A stretch of DNA of 64,000 bases from Ruminococcus sp. (GTDB lineage: Bacteria; Bacillota; Clostridia; Oscillospirales; Ruminococcaceae): contig JAJQCE010000005.1 in the NCBI GenBank assembly GCA_021202895.1, positions 17,489 to 81,488 on the forward strand. The letters are read 5' to 3'. Below are positions 26,513-35,297 of the stretch, piece after piece. Position 1 is the first letter of the stretch. Every line of letters begins with the position of its first letter. The notes beneath the pieces were generated by a model. The model saw only the letters and a list, made by a program, of their open reading frames with translations, searched no databases and was not told the DNA's origin. Both the position numbers and the translations under genes were made by a program.

Positions 26513-27586
26513 ATGGAAGGATTAACATTTACAGGCTTTAGCGTTGGAGCAAACGCTTATAGAGATGTAGGGAAAATATGCTCGACTGCTGGAATAAACG
26601 CCGTTATTATCGGCTCGTCATCCTCGCTTGAGGCGGCGGCTGACAAGCTTGCGGCGCAATGCGAGCCGATAGTTATTTCAGGAAAAATCAATTTCAGCGG
26701 GGCTGTAACCGAAAAAAATGCGGAGGAGCTTTCGCAGCTTGAGCCTGTTAAATTTGCGGATATGATTTTTGCTTTAGGCGGCGGCAAAATTATAGATATT
26801 TGCAAGATAGTCAGCAGCATAACGGAAAAGCCGCTCTACAGCTTTCCTACAGTTGCTTCGTGCTGTGCTTGTTCAACTGGGTTGGCGGTAAGTCTTGTTG
26901 CGGATGGCGAGGTTAAATATCTTGCGCTTAGCTCTCCGATTCATGCTTTTATTGATACTTCTGTTTTGGCGCAGACACCTGTTGAGCATCTGAGGACAGG
27001 TATAGCGAGAGCTTTGGCACTTGATATAGAAGCGCAGATACGCTCCAGGCTGCAAAAAAATATGTCAAGCGATTATATGACGGGTCTTGCGGCAGCTCAG
27101 AACTGCGTTGAACCGCTGCTCAGAACAGGTGCGGACGCCTGCTATGACAATTCTCATAAGCGTGACAGCGAGGTATTTGGCGAGTGTGTAAAAACAGTTA
27201 CAGCCTCTGCGGGTAACGTTCAGACGCTTTTGTTAGAGCATAGCGATAATGCGAGCTTGGTGTTAGGAATGTCAAACGCTGTTGCGGACGTGCTGGAGGC
27301 TAATATTGACGGATATTGCAGGGGAGATTTCCTTGCGATAGGTATTTTAATTACATTGTACTATGACGGACAGGCAAGAGAGGCTGAAACGCTGAAAAAA
27401 TTCTTTAATACAGTAGGACTTCCGTCAGCGATTCAGGATTTGGGACTGGTTTTAAGCGATATGGACATATACTGCCAAATGATTAGTCAGGATCCATGCC
27501 TTGAAAATTACTATTATAAGAAGATTCCGCCAGAATATTTGTTAAATACTCTAAGATACATTGACAGAGATTTGTACAGGTGGTGA
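26513..27586 (+). CDS. Iron-containing alcohol dehydrogenase family protein lacking metal ligands
   Basis: The 357-residue protein has the fold signature of the GldA/iron-alcohol-dehydrogenase family, including the dinucleotide loop FALGGGKIIDICKIV (about residue 88) and a helical C-terminal domain. The places where the family keeps its metal ligands appear changed. The usual GIGDAL reads GIARALAL, so the ligand Asp is replaced by Arg. The usual YHGEKVAFG reads YCRGDFLAIG, and the preceding His segment reads LGMSNAVADVL. It may bind a nucleotide without metal-dependent catalysis. Function is unknown; RBS AGGTGAGAAGG precedes the ATG. Confidence 0.75.
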   Translation: MEGLTFTGFSVGANAYRDVGKICSTAGINAVIIGSSSSLEAAADKLAAQCEPIVISGKINFSGAVTEKNAEELSQLEPVKFADMIFALGGGKIIDICKIVSSITEKPLYSFPTVASCCACSTGLAVSLVADGEVKYLALSSPIHAFIDTSVLAQTPVEHLRTGIARALALDIEAQIRSRLQKNMSSDYMTGLAAAQNCVEPLLRTGADACYDNSHKRDSEVFGECVKTVTASAGNVQTLLLEHSDNASLVLGMSNAVADVLEANIDGYCRGDFLAIGILITLYYDGQAREAETLKKFFNTVGLPSAIQDLGLVLSDMDIYCQMISQDPCLENYYYKKIPPEYLLNTLRYIDRDLYRW

Positions 27587-27718
27587 GTGAAAAGTACGAA
27601 AATTCATTGACTAAAGTAAAGAAACTAAATTTAAAATATAAATTTACTACAAATTGAACAAGAAATCAGCAGCTTTTTTGTATAAATTGCCTTTTTTGAA
27701 AATTTTTTTGACTTTTTC

Positions 27719-27756
27719 TTGACAACAAAAAAGATATGTGATATATATTCACATAT
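27719..27756 (+). promoter_or_regulatory. Promoter with overlapping palindromic operator
   Basis: TTGACA at 27719-27724 and TATATA at 27742-27747 are 17 bases apart. A perfect inverted repeat, ATATGTGA (27734-27741) and TCACATAT (27749-27756) with a seven-base centre, covers the -10 box. That placement suits a dimeric repressor controlling the surface protein gene downstream. The regulator is not identifiable here. Confidence 0.6.
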
Positions 27757-27802
27757 ATAAACACTAATATACTTAAATGAAATTTTTTAGGAGGAAGAAA
27801 AA

Positions 27803-29320
27803 ATGATTAAAAGTAAGAAAATAGTTGCTTCAACTGTTGCGGCACTTGTTGCTGCTTCAACTACCTTAAGCCTTGCGGCTTCAGCAGCAACTGCTTCGAC
27901 TATCACTGGAGCTTCAGAGGTAGCAAGTGATTCTGACACAGCTACAGCTCTGCTTGGCGCAACAATTGAGGACGCAGACGATGAATATCTTTTAGGTATT
28001 GCAAGCTATTTCAGCGTATTTTTAAGCGGTGATTTTACGCCGTTGGGTTCTGACTGCGAGGGCAGATTGGCAATCGGAGGAAGTATTGACAATCAGACAG
28101 GTAATAATAATTATCAAATCGGAAATGGTTTAAATGGTTATGGTTCAAAGACTACTGAAACTGCGGAAGCTATTGTACTCGGAAGCACTTTCAACAAAGT
28201 TGCTTTTAGTTATGGTTATCAATCATATGAATCTGCCGACAGCGGAAGTAGTGCAAAAGAGTATACAACCTCAAGATATTTCGTAGTTTCAGAGGATACA
28301 AATGTTACAAATGGAGAGGGCAATGAGCTTGATCTGAATAGTGAAAATGGTTCTAAGCTTTACTATAGCACATCTAACGATCCGATTATTGACTTTGATG
28401 ATGAATTTGAAAAGCTTTCTGAAACAAGTACTGAATTAGCATCTTATGATGGTATAGATGCAGAGTATGATTCAACTACAAACACCTTGACATTATCAGC
28501 TGAAGCTACTGATGCTTATCAAATTGGAGAATGCTACTATATATTCTTTGATATTGACGCTTCTGAATTTGAATCAGCAAAAAGTGTAGATGTTACTGCT
28601 CCAGAAGGCTATTATGTAGTATTAAACGTTGCAGGTTCTTCAATTACGACTTATGATCTTGATTTTGAAAACAGTGCTTCATACAATGGTGAAAAACCAT
28701 GCTTCTATTACAATGATAAACAGCTTGAAAATAATTCTGACGAAGCGGCGTTAATAATTGGAAACTTCTATGAAGCAGAAGATGTTTATATTTCCAATAG
28801 CTTTTTAGGCACTATCCTTGCGCCGAATGCTGATGTTGAGGGTGATTGGGGTCATGTATCAGGATCTCTCATTGCTCAATCGTTTAAGGGTTATACTGAG
28901 TTCGGCTACACTTCATGCGAAGCTTTAATTGCAGACGGTTCTACTGCCAGCAGTAATGAAGAAGACCCGTCTGCTACCCAAAATACAGACGATACTGATG
29001 ATACTGATGATACTGACAACACAGACAACACAGCTGATACAGATGACACAGATGATACTGATGACACAGACGATACTGATGATACAGACGACACAGATGA
29101 CACTGACGATGCAGATGCGGACGCAGCTTCAGACGATTCAGATGATTCAAGCGATTCTTCAGACTCATCTTCAAGTACATCATCTACAAGCAGCACATCG
29201 TCAACATCAACTACCACAACAGATACAACCTCTAACCCATCTACAGGCGCAGCCGCAGCAGGCGCAGGCTTGTTAGTTTTGGCTACAGGACTTTATTTGG
29301 TATCGCGCAAGGATAAGTAA
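27803..29320 (+). CDS. Secreted choice-of-anchor-A-type surface protein with NPSTG sorting signal
   Basis: A 505-residue secreted protein. Residues 1-31 are a signal peptide. The region about 60-370 (YFSVFLSGDFTPLGSDCEGR, LAIGGSI, later NSFLGTILAPNADV) matches the collagen-binding/choice-of-anchor-A domain pattern. A run of Asp-Asp-Thr units (about 394-438) and a Ser/Thr-rich stalk lead to NPSTG, a hydrophobic helix and RKDK, the layout of a sortase substrate. RBS AGGAGGAAG is strong and a terminator follows. It is probably wall-anchored. The ligand is unknown. Confidence 0.8.
   Translation: MIKSKKIVASTVAALVAASTTLSLAASAATASTITGASEVASDSDTATALLGATIEDADDEYLLGIASYFSVFLSGDFTPLGSDCEGRLAIGGSIDNQTGNNNYQIGNGLNGYGSKTTETAEAIVLGSTFNKVAFSYGYQSYESADSGSSAKEYTTSRYFVVSEDTNVTNGEGNELDLNSENGSKLYYSTSNDPIIDFDDEFEKLSETSTELASYDGIDAEYDSTTNTLTLSAEATDAYQIGECYYIFFDIDASEFESAKSVDVTAPEGYYVVLNVAGSSITTYDLDFENSASYNGEKPCFYYNDKQLENNSDEAALIIGNFYEAEDVYISNSFLGTILAPNADVEGDWGHVSGSLIAQSFKGYTEFGYTSCEALIADGSTASSNEEDPSATQNTDDTDDTDDTDNTDNTADTDDTDDTDDTDDTDDTDDTDDTDDADADAASDDSDDSSDSSDSSSSTSSTSSTSSTSTTTTDTTSNPSTGAAAAGAGLLVLATGLYLVSRKDK
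28985..29113 (+). repeat. Nine-base tandem repeat coding for Asp-Asp-Thr units
   Basis: About fourteen imperfect copies of a nine-base unit of the form GAY-GAY-ACN encode Asp-Asp-Thr with a few Asp-Asn-Thr variants and one Ala-Asp-Thr. Third-base variation shows the array is not a fresh duplication. It forms a highly acidic, extended stalk and could change in length by recombination. Confidence 0.85.
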
Positions 29321-29335
29321 TTCTTAAAATTTAAG

Positions 29336-29365
29336 AGCCGTGTGAAATTTCCACACGGCTTTTTT
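29336..29365 (+). terminator. Terminator after the surface protein
   Basis: AGCCGTGTG and CACACGGCT form a perfect nine-pair stem with loop AAATTTC, followed by TTTTT. It lies between this gene and the convergent GH3 gene. Confidence 0.92.
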
Positions 29366-29376
29366 ATTGCTCAAAA

Positions 29377-31635
29377 TTATCCGAATTTTTCGTTTAGCTT
29401 GTCAACAAACTGCTGCATTTTTTCACGGGTGATTTCTTTCGTTTTAGAAAAGCTCACCATCGTGTGAAGCGGCATATCAAGCAACATCTTAAGCGCAATT
29501 TCGATTTCATCTCCGTCAAGCCTTTCATCGTTGCCAGTCATGTTGACTCCGATAGACTTAAGCAGCTCCTCAAGCATAGCTTTTCCCTCAGGAATAGCCT
29601 GGACATCTCCGCCTAAGCTGTCAAGTGTAAAGCGTATCGGCAGCGGCTTTGAGGCGTTAAAATGCACGTCTGCACTTAAACGCTCGTCTGCTGACGAGGA
29701 GCTTAGTGAAATGGTGTATTCGCCGCTTTCGGAATAAAAATCATGGATTTTTTCACTGTAGTAGGCAAATGCCGACTTGTCAAGCCTGAATACAATTCTG
29801 CGGCTCTCTCCTGCCTTAAGATAAACTCTCTCGAAGCCCTTAAGCTCCTTGATCGGACGCATAACAGAAGCCTGCTTTGGCGCAATGTAAAGCTGAACGA
29901 CCTCTGCGCCGTCACGGCTTCCTGTGTTGGTAACAGTTACCTGAACGGTAACGGTGTCCGTTTCGCTTATTTCATAGTCTGAAACCTTCATATCCGAATA
30001 TTCAAAGTCGGTGTAGCTAAGCCCGTGTCCGAACGCATAGCACACCGCTATTTTTTTCTTTTCATAATAGCGGTAACCGACAAAGATGCCCTCCGCATAT
30101 CTGACAGTATTGTCATCGCCGGGGAAATTGAGATACGAGGGATTGTCCTCTAGCTTTTCTGGGAATGTTTCCGCAAGCTTGCCGCTTGGATTTTCTTCGC
30201 CGAAAAGCAGCTTAACCTCCGCACTTCCTACAGCCTGACCGCCGAGATACATTTCAAGAATAGCCTTAACCTTGTCGTCAAACGGCAGCTCAACAGGCGA
30301 GCCGTTGTGAAGCACCACAGCGATATTTTCATTAACCTCACAAAGCTTGTCGATAAGCTCAAGCTGATAGCTCGGCAGACACATATGCGTTCTGTCATAC
30401 CCTTCCGATTCAAAGGCTTCTGGCAGTCCAGCAAATATTACAACACAGTCGGCATTTTTCGCCGCTTTGACTGCTTCCTCTTCAAGTACTAGGTCTGACT
30501 CGTCCTTTTCAAGATTAAAGCCTCTGGCATAGGTAATATTTTCATTGCCTTCTACAGCTTCAAGAGCGGAAACGGTTTTAAATGAATTTATGTGAGAGCT
30601 TCCGCCTCCCTGGTATCTTGGCTGCTCGGCAAACGCTCCGATAAAGGCAATTTTTGCGCTCTTGTCAAGTGGCAGAAGCTTGTCGTCATTTTTAAGCAGC
30701 ACGGCGGATCTCAGAGAAAGTTTTTCAGCAAGAGCGTGGTGGCGCTCCTTGTCCCAAGTCATCTCGGTTTTGCTCTGAACGCTTTTTTGAATAAGCTCCA
30801 GAATTTTGCGGACGCACTTGTCAAGCTCGTTTTCGTCAAGCTCTCCGCTGTTGACAGCTTTGACTATGTATTTGTCGTTCTTTCCCATGCTTGACGGCAT
30901 TTCAAGGTCAAGTCCTGCTTTGATACCTTTAACTCTGTCGTCAACTGCGCCCCAGTCGCTTACAACAAGCCCCTCAAAGCCCCAGTCGGAGCGGAGAATG
31001 TCAGTGAGCAGGTGTTTGTTTTGCGAGGAATAAACTCCGTTAATCTTGTTGTACGAACACATAACCGTCCATGGCTTTGCCTGCTTGATAGTCTGCTCAA
31101 AAGCGGCAAGATAAATTTCATGCAAAGTCCGCTCGTCAATAATTTCTTCAATGCTCATTCTGCGGCTTTCCTGATTGTTGGCGGCAAAATGCTTGAGCGA
31201 TGTGCCGACGCCCTTGCTCTGAACTCCCTTAATATGAGCAATCGCCATCTGTGAAGCAAGATACGGGTCTTCTGAAAAGTATTCAAAGTTTCGTCCGCAG
31301 AGCGGCGAACGCTTGATGTTGCAGCCCGGACCTAAAATTACAGAAACTTCCTCCGCCTGACACTGCTCGCCTAAAGCCTTACCCATTTCGCCGACAAGCT
31401 CTCTGTCAAACGAGCAAGCAAGCGCACAGGCTGACGGAAAGCAGACAGCTTTAATCGCTGTATTTGGATTCTCTGCATTCTCCACATTCTTTCTAAGCCC
31501 ATGAGGACCGTCAGAAACCATAATAGAGGGTATTCCCAGCCGCTCTATGGCTTTAGTGTGCCAAAAGTCCTCTCCCGAACAAAGCGAAGCCTTTTCTTCA
31601 AGCGTAAGCTCCTTTAAAATAGCGTCAATATCCAT
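29377..31635 (-). CDS. Glycoside hydrolase family 3 beta-glucosidase-type enzyme
   Basis: A 752-residue GH3 enzyme: N-terminal barrel with HFAANNQESRR and the nucleophile motif VVSDWGAV (about residue 225), the alpha/beta sandwich domain, and a C-terminal fibronectin-III-like domain (VTVTNTGSRDGAEVVQLY). There is no signal peptide, so it probably acts in the cytoplasm on imported oligosaccharides, likely beta-glucosides or beta-xylosides. No transporter is adjacent. It is the last gene of a nadA-HD-GH3 run on the minus strand. Confidence 0.92.
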   Translation of the reverse strand: MDIDAILKELTLEEKASLCSGEDFWHTKAIERLGIPSIMVSDGPHGLRKNVENAENPNTAIKAVCFPSACALACSFDRELVGEMGKALGEQCQAEEVSVILGPGCNIKRSPLCGRNFEYFSEDPYLASQMAIAHIKGVQSKGVGTSLKHFAANNQESRRMSIEEIIDERTLHEIYLAAFEQTIKQAKPWTVMCSYNKINGVYSSQNKHLLTDILRSDWGFEGLVVSDWGAVDDRVKGIKAGLDLEMPSSMGKNDKYIVKAVNSGELDENELDKCVRKILELIQKSVQSKTEMTWDKERHHALAEKLSLRSAVLLKNDDKLLPLDKSAKIAFIGAFAEQPRYQGGGSSHINSFKTVSALEAVEGNENITYARGFNLEKDESDLVLEEEAVKAAKNADCVVIFAGLPEAFESEGYDRTHMCLPSYQLELIDKLCEVNENIAVVLHNGSPVELPFDDKVKAILEMYLGGQAVGSAEVKLLFGEENPSGKLAETFPEKLEDNPSYLNFPGDDNTVRYAEGIFVGYRYYEKKKIAVCYAFGHGLSYTDFEYSDMKVSDYEISETDTVTVQVTVTNTGSRDGAEVVQLYIAPKQASVMRPIKELKGFERVYLKAGESRRIVFRLDKSAFAYYSEKIHDFYSESGEYTISLSSSSADERLSADVHFNASKPLPIRFTLDSLGGDVQAIPEGKAMLEELLKSIGVNMTGNDERLDGDEIEIALKMLLDMPLHTMVSFSKTKEITREKMQQFVDKLNEKFG

Positions 31636-31657
31636 AATTAAAATTTCCTTTCAAAAA

Positions 31658-32257
31658 TCATTGTTGCTTCCCCTCAATGTAAAAGGTAGCCTCCATATCG
31701 GCTATATGTGCTGCCAGAGCAAGCGGGTACAGATCTAAAGCGTTGCCGACAGTGTTTTTGTTTTCCTCTCCCGAAAAGCCCATATGCCAACGTATAGCCA
31801 TTGCTTCATCGCGGCTGAGACGCATAAAGCCGCTGACTATGTAAACGCTCTTTTCGCCGTGACCGTACGGCAGAGTGTCGTTATATTCGTAGAATGGAAC
31901 CTGCTCCCAGACACCCTGCTCATTTTTCTTGTTGCGAAAGCTTGTCTTGTAAATATTCACCTTGCAGACGTCGTGCAAAAGTGCGACGATAGCTATAGTT
32001 TCATCGCTGTATTCAAGTCCGTACTCGTCCTTTACCCTTTCACGCTTTAAGTATTCTTTCAGGCAGTAGTAGACGTTAAGCGAATGCTCGCAAAGTCCGC
32101 CCTCGTAAGCGCTGTGATAGCGAGTAGAGGCAGGAGCAGTAAAGAAATCGCTTTTGCCTGACGAGAGCCATTCAAGAAGCTTATCAGCTCCGCTTCTACC
32201 GATGCTGCTATTGTATATTTCTATAAATTTCTGTTTGTTTTCTTCAGGAGTTAGCAT
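31658..32257 (-). CDS. HD-domain phosphohydrolase
   Basis: A 199-residue protein with the HD metal-binding residues spread as CEHSLNVYY, ALLHDVCKV, GHGEKS, RWHMGF and AHIADMEA. HD proteins of this size cleave nucleotides or other phosphoesters; the substrate is unknown. It lies 22 bp upstream of the GH3 gene and 21 bp downstream of nadA, probably in one transcript. Confidence 0.85.
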   Translation of the reverse strand: MLTPEENKQKFIEIYNSSIGRSGADKLLEWLSSGKSDFFTAPASTRYHSAYEGGLCEHSLNVYYCLKEYLKRERVKDEYGLEYSDETIAIVALLHDVCKVNIYKTSFRNKKNEQGVWEQVPFYEYNDTLPYGHGEKSVYIVSGFMRLSRDEAMAIRWHMGFSGEENKNTVGNALDLYPLALAAHIADMEATFYIEGKQQ

Positions 32258-32278
32258 TTAGTCTTCCCTCCGTTTCAT

Positions 32279-33211
32279 TTATCCAAGACGAAGCATTTCG
32301 TCAATACATTTTCCTGCTTGACTGATAAGCTCATCGCTCATAATAATTTCATTTGCCTTAGCTTGTTCGCTTCCGATTGCTTTGCAAATTCTGTAGACGT
32401 CCATAAGTGTAGTGAGCTTCATGTTAGGGCAGAGAATCTTTTTGGAAAGTATATAAAAATCCTTGTCGGGACATTCATACTGCAAATGCTCCGCTATGCT
32501 CATTTCAGTACCGATTATAAATTCCTTTGCGTCTGAACGTTTGGCAAAATTCATAATTCCTGAGGTTGAGCCCACATAGTCCGCCATTTCAGAAACGGCA
32601 GGCTGACATTCAGGATGGACAAGTACAAGAGCATCGGGGTGCTTAGCTTTAGCCTGTTTAAGGTCGTTAATATCGACTGCCGCATGAACCGGACAGCCGC
32701 CCTGAAGCAGGCGAATATCCTTGTCAGGACAGGCCTTTTGCACGTAGGCTCCCAGATTGCAGTCTGGAATAAATAGGATTTTCTTATCCTCCATTGCGCT
32801 CACGATTTTCACAGCGGATGAGGAGGTGACGCAAACATCGCTGAGAGTTTTAAGAGCGGCGGTGGTGTTTATGTAGGCTACAACCTTACGTTCAGGATCC
32901 TGAGCCTTTATCATTTCAATCATTTCAGGCTCCATCTGCTCCGCCATCGGACAGCCCGCCTCCATATTGGCAAGATAAACGTGCTTTTGAGGAGAAAGCA
33001 TTTTTGCGGTTTCAGCCATAAAATGCACTCCGCAGAAAACTATATTTTTATTTGTAACCTTAGAAGCGTCAACCGAAAGCTTGTAGGAATCCCCCGTAAA
33101 GTCGGCGGCTTCGATTATTTCACGACCTTGATAGCTGTGAGCTAAAATGCAGATGTCCTTTTCCTTTTTAAGGCTTTGAATTTCACCTTGAATTTCACAA
33201 ACGGTATTCAT
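32279..33211 (-). CDS. nadA: Quinolinate synthase NadA
   Basis: NadA condenses iminoaspartate with dihydroxyacetone phosphate to make quinolinate for NAD, using a 4Fe-4S cluster. The 310-residue protein has AHSYQGREI, a repeated DVCVTSSSAV and GCPVHAAVD pattern, and the conserved cysteines around residues 79, 165 and 255. ATG 33211 is preferred; an ATG nine bases earlier lies on the AAAGGA site. The usual partners nadB and nadC are not in the window. A consensus promoter lies upstream. Confidence 0.93.
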   Translation of the reverse strand: MNTVCEIQGEIQSLKKEKDICILAHSYQGREIIEAADFTGDSYKLSVDASKVTNKNIVFCGVHFMAETAKMLSPQKHVYLANMEAGCPMAEQMEPEMIEMIKAQDPERKVVAYINTTAALKTLSDVCVTSSSAVKIVSAMEDKKILFIPDCNLGAYVQKACPDKDIRLLQGGCPVHAAVDINDLKQAKAKHPDALVLVHPECQPAVSEMADYVGSTSGIMNFAKRSDAKEFIIGTEMSIAEHLQYECPDKDFYILSKKILCPNMKLTTLMDVYRICKAIGSEQAKANEIIMSDELISQAGKCIDEMLRLG

Positions 33212-33261
33212 TAAAACCATATCCTTTCCGTTTAAAATATTGCAAAGCTCTTCCTACTTTT

Positions 33262-33290
33262 ATTATACACGACAAAAGCTGTTTTGTCAA
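33262..33290 (-). promoter_or_regulatory. Perfect SigmaA promoter for nadA-HD-GH3
   Basis: Reading the minus strand, TTGACA (33285-33290), a 17-base spacer and TATAAT (33262-33267) match the consensus at all twelve positions, about 50 bp before the nadA start. A repressor such as a NiaR/YrxA-type protein might act here, but I see no clear operator. Confidence 0.85.
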
Positions 33291-33448
33291 TCACTTTTTT
33301 TTAAAAAAGGATTTTTTAGAAAACAAGCTGATTTTTAAAATATCAGTAATTTATACATGATTTTACATATAAATAAAAGCTTTTTCAGACCTGAAAAGTC
33401 ATGTTCAGAGTTTTTTTATGAAAAAAAGAAATTTTTTTATTTTTTCTA

Positions 33449-33477
33449 TTGACAATTATTTTTTTATATGATATAAT
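33449..33477 (+). promoter_or_regulatory. Perfect SigmaA promoter for the zinc-ribbon gene
   Basis: TTGACA (33449-33454), a 17-base spacer and TATAAT (33472-33477), all twelve positions matching, stand 56 bp before the zinc-ribbon start. The 320-bp divergent gap with nadA is otherwise AT-rich and holds nothing else I can support. Confidence 0.85.
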
Positions 33478-33532
33478 TATTATGGCAAATATATTGCAAA
33501 CATTTATATAAAACGAAAGGATCTGATTTAAT

Positions 33533-34131
33533 ATGTTCTGCACTACTTGCGGCACACAAAATCCAGATACATCTAAATTCTGCACAAGCTGCGGCGCTCC
33601 GCTTCAGACTCGGGAAAATCAGCAGACGGCTGACGCTCAGCAGGGTTTTCAGGCACAGGGTGAGCAGTCACAGCAGCAGTTTAACCAGCAGTACGGCGCG
33701 CACAGCAGCAGTATAATCAGCAACAGTATAATCAGCAGTACGGCGCACAGCAGTATGGTTACTACGCTCAGCCCAGTGCAATTGCTGAAAGGAACATTGT
33801 CACTGCGCTTTTGCTGTCACTTGTTACCTGTGGAATTTATGGTCTTTACTGGCTCTATTGTCTGACTGAGGATTCCAACAAAATTTCAAACGAGCCAAAT
33901 CCCACATCGGGAGGAATGGTTATTTTGCTTTCAATTGTAACCTGCAACATTTACCTTTGGTACTGGATGTACAAGCGCGGTGAGATTATAGACAACTACA
34001 ATTTACAGCGTGGACTTCCTCCGTCAAGCAATTCCATTATTTACCTTCTACTTTCAATTTTCGGCTTTTCTATTATTTCTTACTGTCTGCTGCAAAACGA
34101 GCTTAACAAGATTGCCAGAGGCGGTATCTGA
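33533..34131 (+). pseudogene. Zinc-ribbon DUF4234-type membrane protein, frameshifted
   Basis: The first frame from ATG 33533 encodes a zinc ribbon (CTTCGTQNPDTSKFCTSCG) and a Gln/Tyr-rich linker. The second frame, to 34131, encodes about three membrane helices of the DUF4234 type (LLSLVTCGIYGLYWLY). At 33696-33701 GCGCGC replaces the GCGC seen in the neighbouring copy of the same linker repeat (near 33740). Removing two bases restores one continuous 198-residue protein. So the gene is broken by a 2-bp slippage insertion, or switched off reversibly. The promoter upstream is intact. Confidence 0.8.
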
Positions 34132-34181
34132 TACATATTGCGCGCTTTGTCATAAGCTGACGCTTGTCGGGGTGTTTTGAA

Positions 34182-34568
34182 ATGATTGATTCACACAAGC
34201 GGCTTGACTTAATTAAAGCTACTGCTATTTTAATTTTAATCGGCGTTCTGTATTATATTTTTATCAATCTTACAGGGCTTTCCTTTCCATGCGTTTTTCA
34301 TGAAATAACGGGGCTTAAATGCCCTGGCTGCGGAGCTACTCATATGATGACGCACCTAGCAAGGCTTGAATTTTTCGAAGCCTTTGAGAGCAACCCTTTG
34401 CTGTTTTTCATGTTTCCGTTTTTGGCGGTGATTTTTTTAATAAAGCTGATTTTTATGCCAAAATGGCTCGATTCAAAAAGTTTAATTTACAATGTAGTAA
34501 TGATTTTTTGTTGTGCAGCTGCAATTGTTTTCGGCGTTGTGAGAAATCTTCCAATGATAAATATTTAA
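34182..34568 (+). CDS. DUF2752 membrane protein
   Basis: A 128-residue small membrane protein with three hydrophobic helices and the DUF2752 signature GLKCPGCGATHMM (about residues 44-56). Function is unknown; in Clostridia it often sits beside zinc-ribbon/DUF4234 proteins, as here. The start is ATG 34182 with GGGGTG upstream; a TTG at 34164 is less likely. A strong terminator follows. Confidence 0.82.
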   Translation: MIDSHKRLDLIKATAILILIGVLYYIFINLTGLSFPCVFHEITGLKCPGCGATHMMTHLARLEFFEAFESNPLLFFMFPFLAVIFLIKLIFMPKWLDSKSLIYNVVMIFCCAAAIVFGVVRNLPMINI

Positions 34569-34602
34569 AAAAACTGATATTAGGGTATGTCAACGCACTT
34601 TA

Positions 34603-34640
34603 AAAGCCTCTGAAGCAAATGTTTCAGAGGCTTTGTTTTG
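34603..34640 (+). terminator. Terminator after the DUF2752 gene
   Basis: A perfect 12-pair stem (AAAGCCTCTGAA / TTCAGAGGCTTT) with a GCAAATGT loop is followed by GTTTTG. The A-rich left flank means it may also serve the convergent DUF4364 gene. Confidence 0.88.
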
Positions 34641-34659
34641 TTCAAAGTAGGCTCTTTGT

Positions 34660-35238
34660 TTAATCTTTATCCAAGTAATTTTGTTCGCTGTTGCAAAGTA
34701 CATAGTCAAGTATTCTGCCATAGATTGCAGAGGGATTTTGCATAATCTTGTCTTTTATATGCTCCGCCTGTTCGGTGTCGGGGGCAAAAAGCTTAAGCTC
34801 CATCAGTTTAATCCCACTGTCGAAAACTCTACAGCTTACTTCGCAGCCCTTTTCCTGCTCGCAAATATCAATCTTAACTGTATTTTCATTTTTAATCCTT
34901 GCAAAAAGCTTAAGTCCAGATGCGTAAATTCTATCCCTTACGCTTTTAGGCACAAGCCGCTTGAAGCTGTCGGCTCCTGCTTTACCCTTTTCAGTAAGCG
35001 CATAACATTCTTCACCGTTATACTCAACCTTTTCAATTATATCCGCTTCAAGCATTTCCTTAACCGACTGCATATAAAGAAAGTAGTCTACAAGCTCATC
35101 GGCTGTGGCAATCTGCAAAAGCTGGTCGGGCGTACAGGGTACGTCTATCTGATTTAGAAAATACGCAAGTAAAAGCTTTACCTCATACACTTCACGGGGA
35201 TTTAAAGCCTTTGGATTTATATCAGGATATGCGTACAT
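34660..35238 (-). CDS. DUF4364 winged-helix protein
   Basis: A 192-residue protein of the DUF4364 family: an N-terminal winged-helix-like segment (NPREVYEVKLLLAYFLNQI, followed by VPCTPDQLLQIA), an ALTEKGKAGAD wing and a C-terminal domain of unknown role. It is probably a DNA-binding regulator. It is the last gene downstream of aroC on the minus strand. Its ATG is preceded by GAGAGGAG. Confidence 0.82.
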   Translation of the reverse strand: MYAYPDINPKALNPREVYEVKLLLAYFLNQIDVPCTPDQLLQIATADELVDYFLYMQSVKEMLEADIIEKVEYNGEECYALTEKGKAGADSFKRLVPKSVRDRIYASGLKLFARIKNENTVKIDICEQEKGCEVSCRVFDSGIKLMELKLFAPDTEQAEHIKDKIMQNPSAIYGRILDYVLCNSEQNYLDKD

Positions 35239-35297
35239 TTAAACACTCCTCTCTCCCCCATTAAAAACGATTTACTCCTCATCGTCTTCGGGGGAAA

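Noticed and set aside
28985..29113. Regular nine-base repeat array, considered as a CRISPR or regulatory repeat
   Set aside because: Units are contiguous without spacers and lie in frame inside a coding gene as Asp-Asp-Thr codons.
34583..34598. GGGTATGTCAACGCAC near the DUF2752 terminator, resembling the ends of the 161-bp element
   Set aside because: It matches the 18-bp terminal repeat only in part, has no second arm nearby and no internal element sequence.
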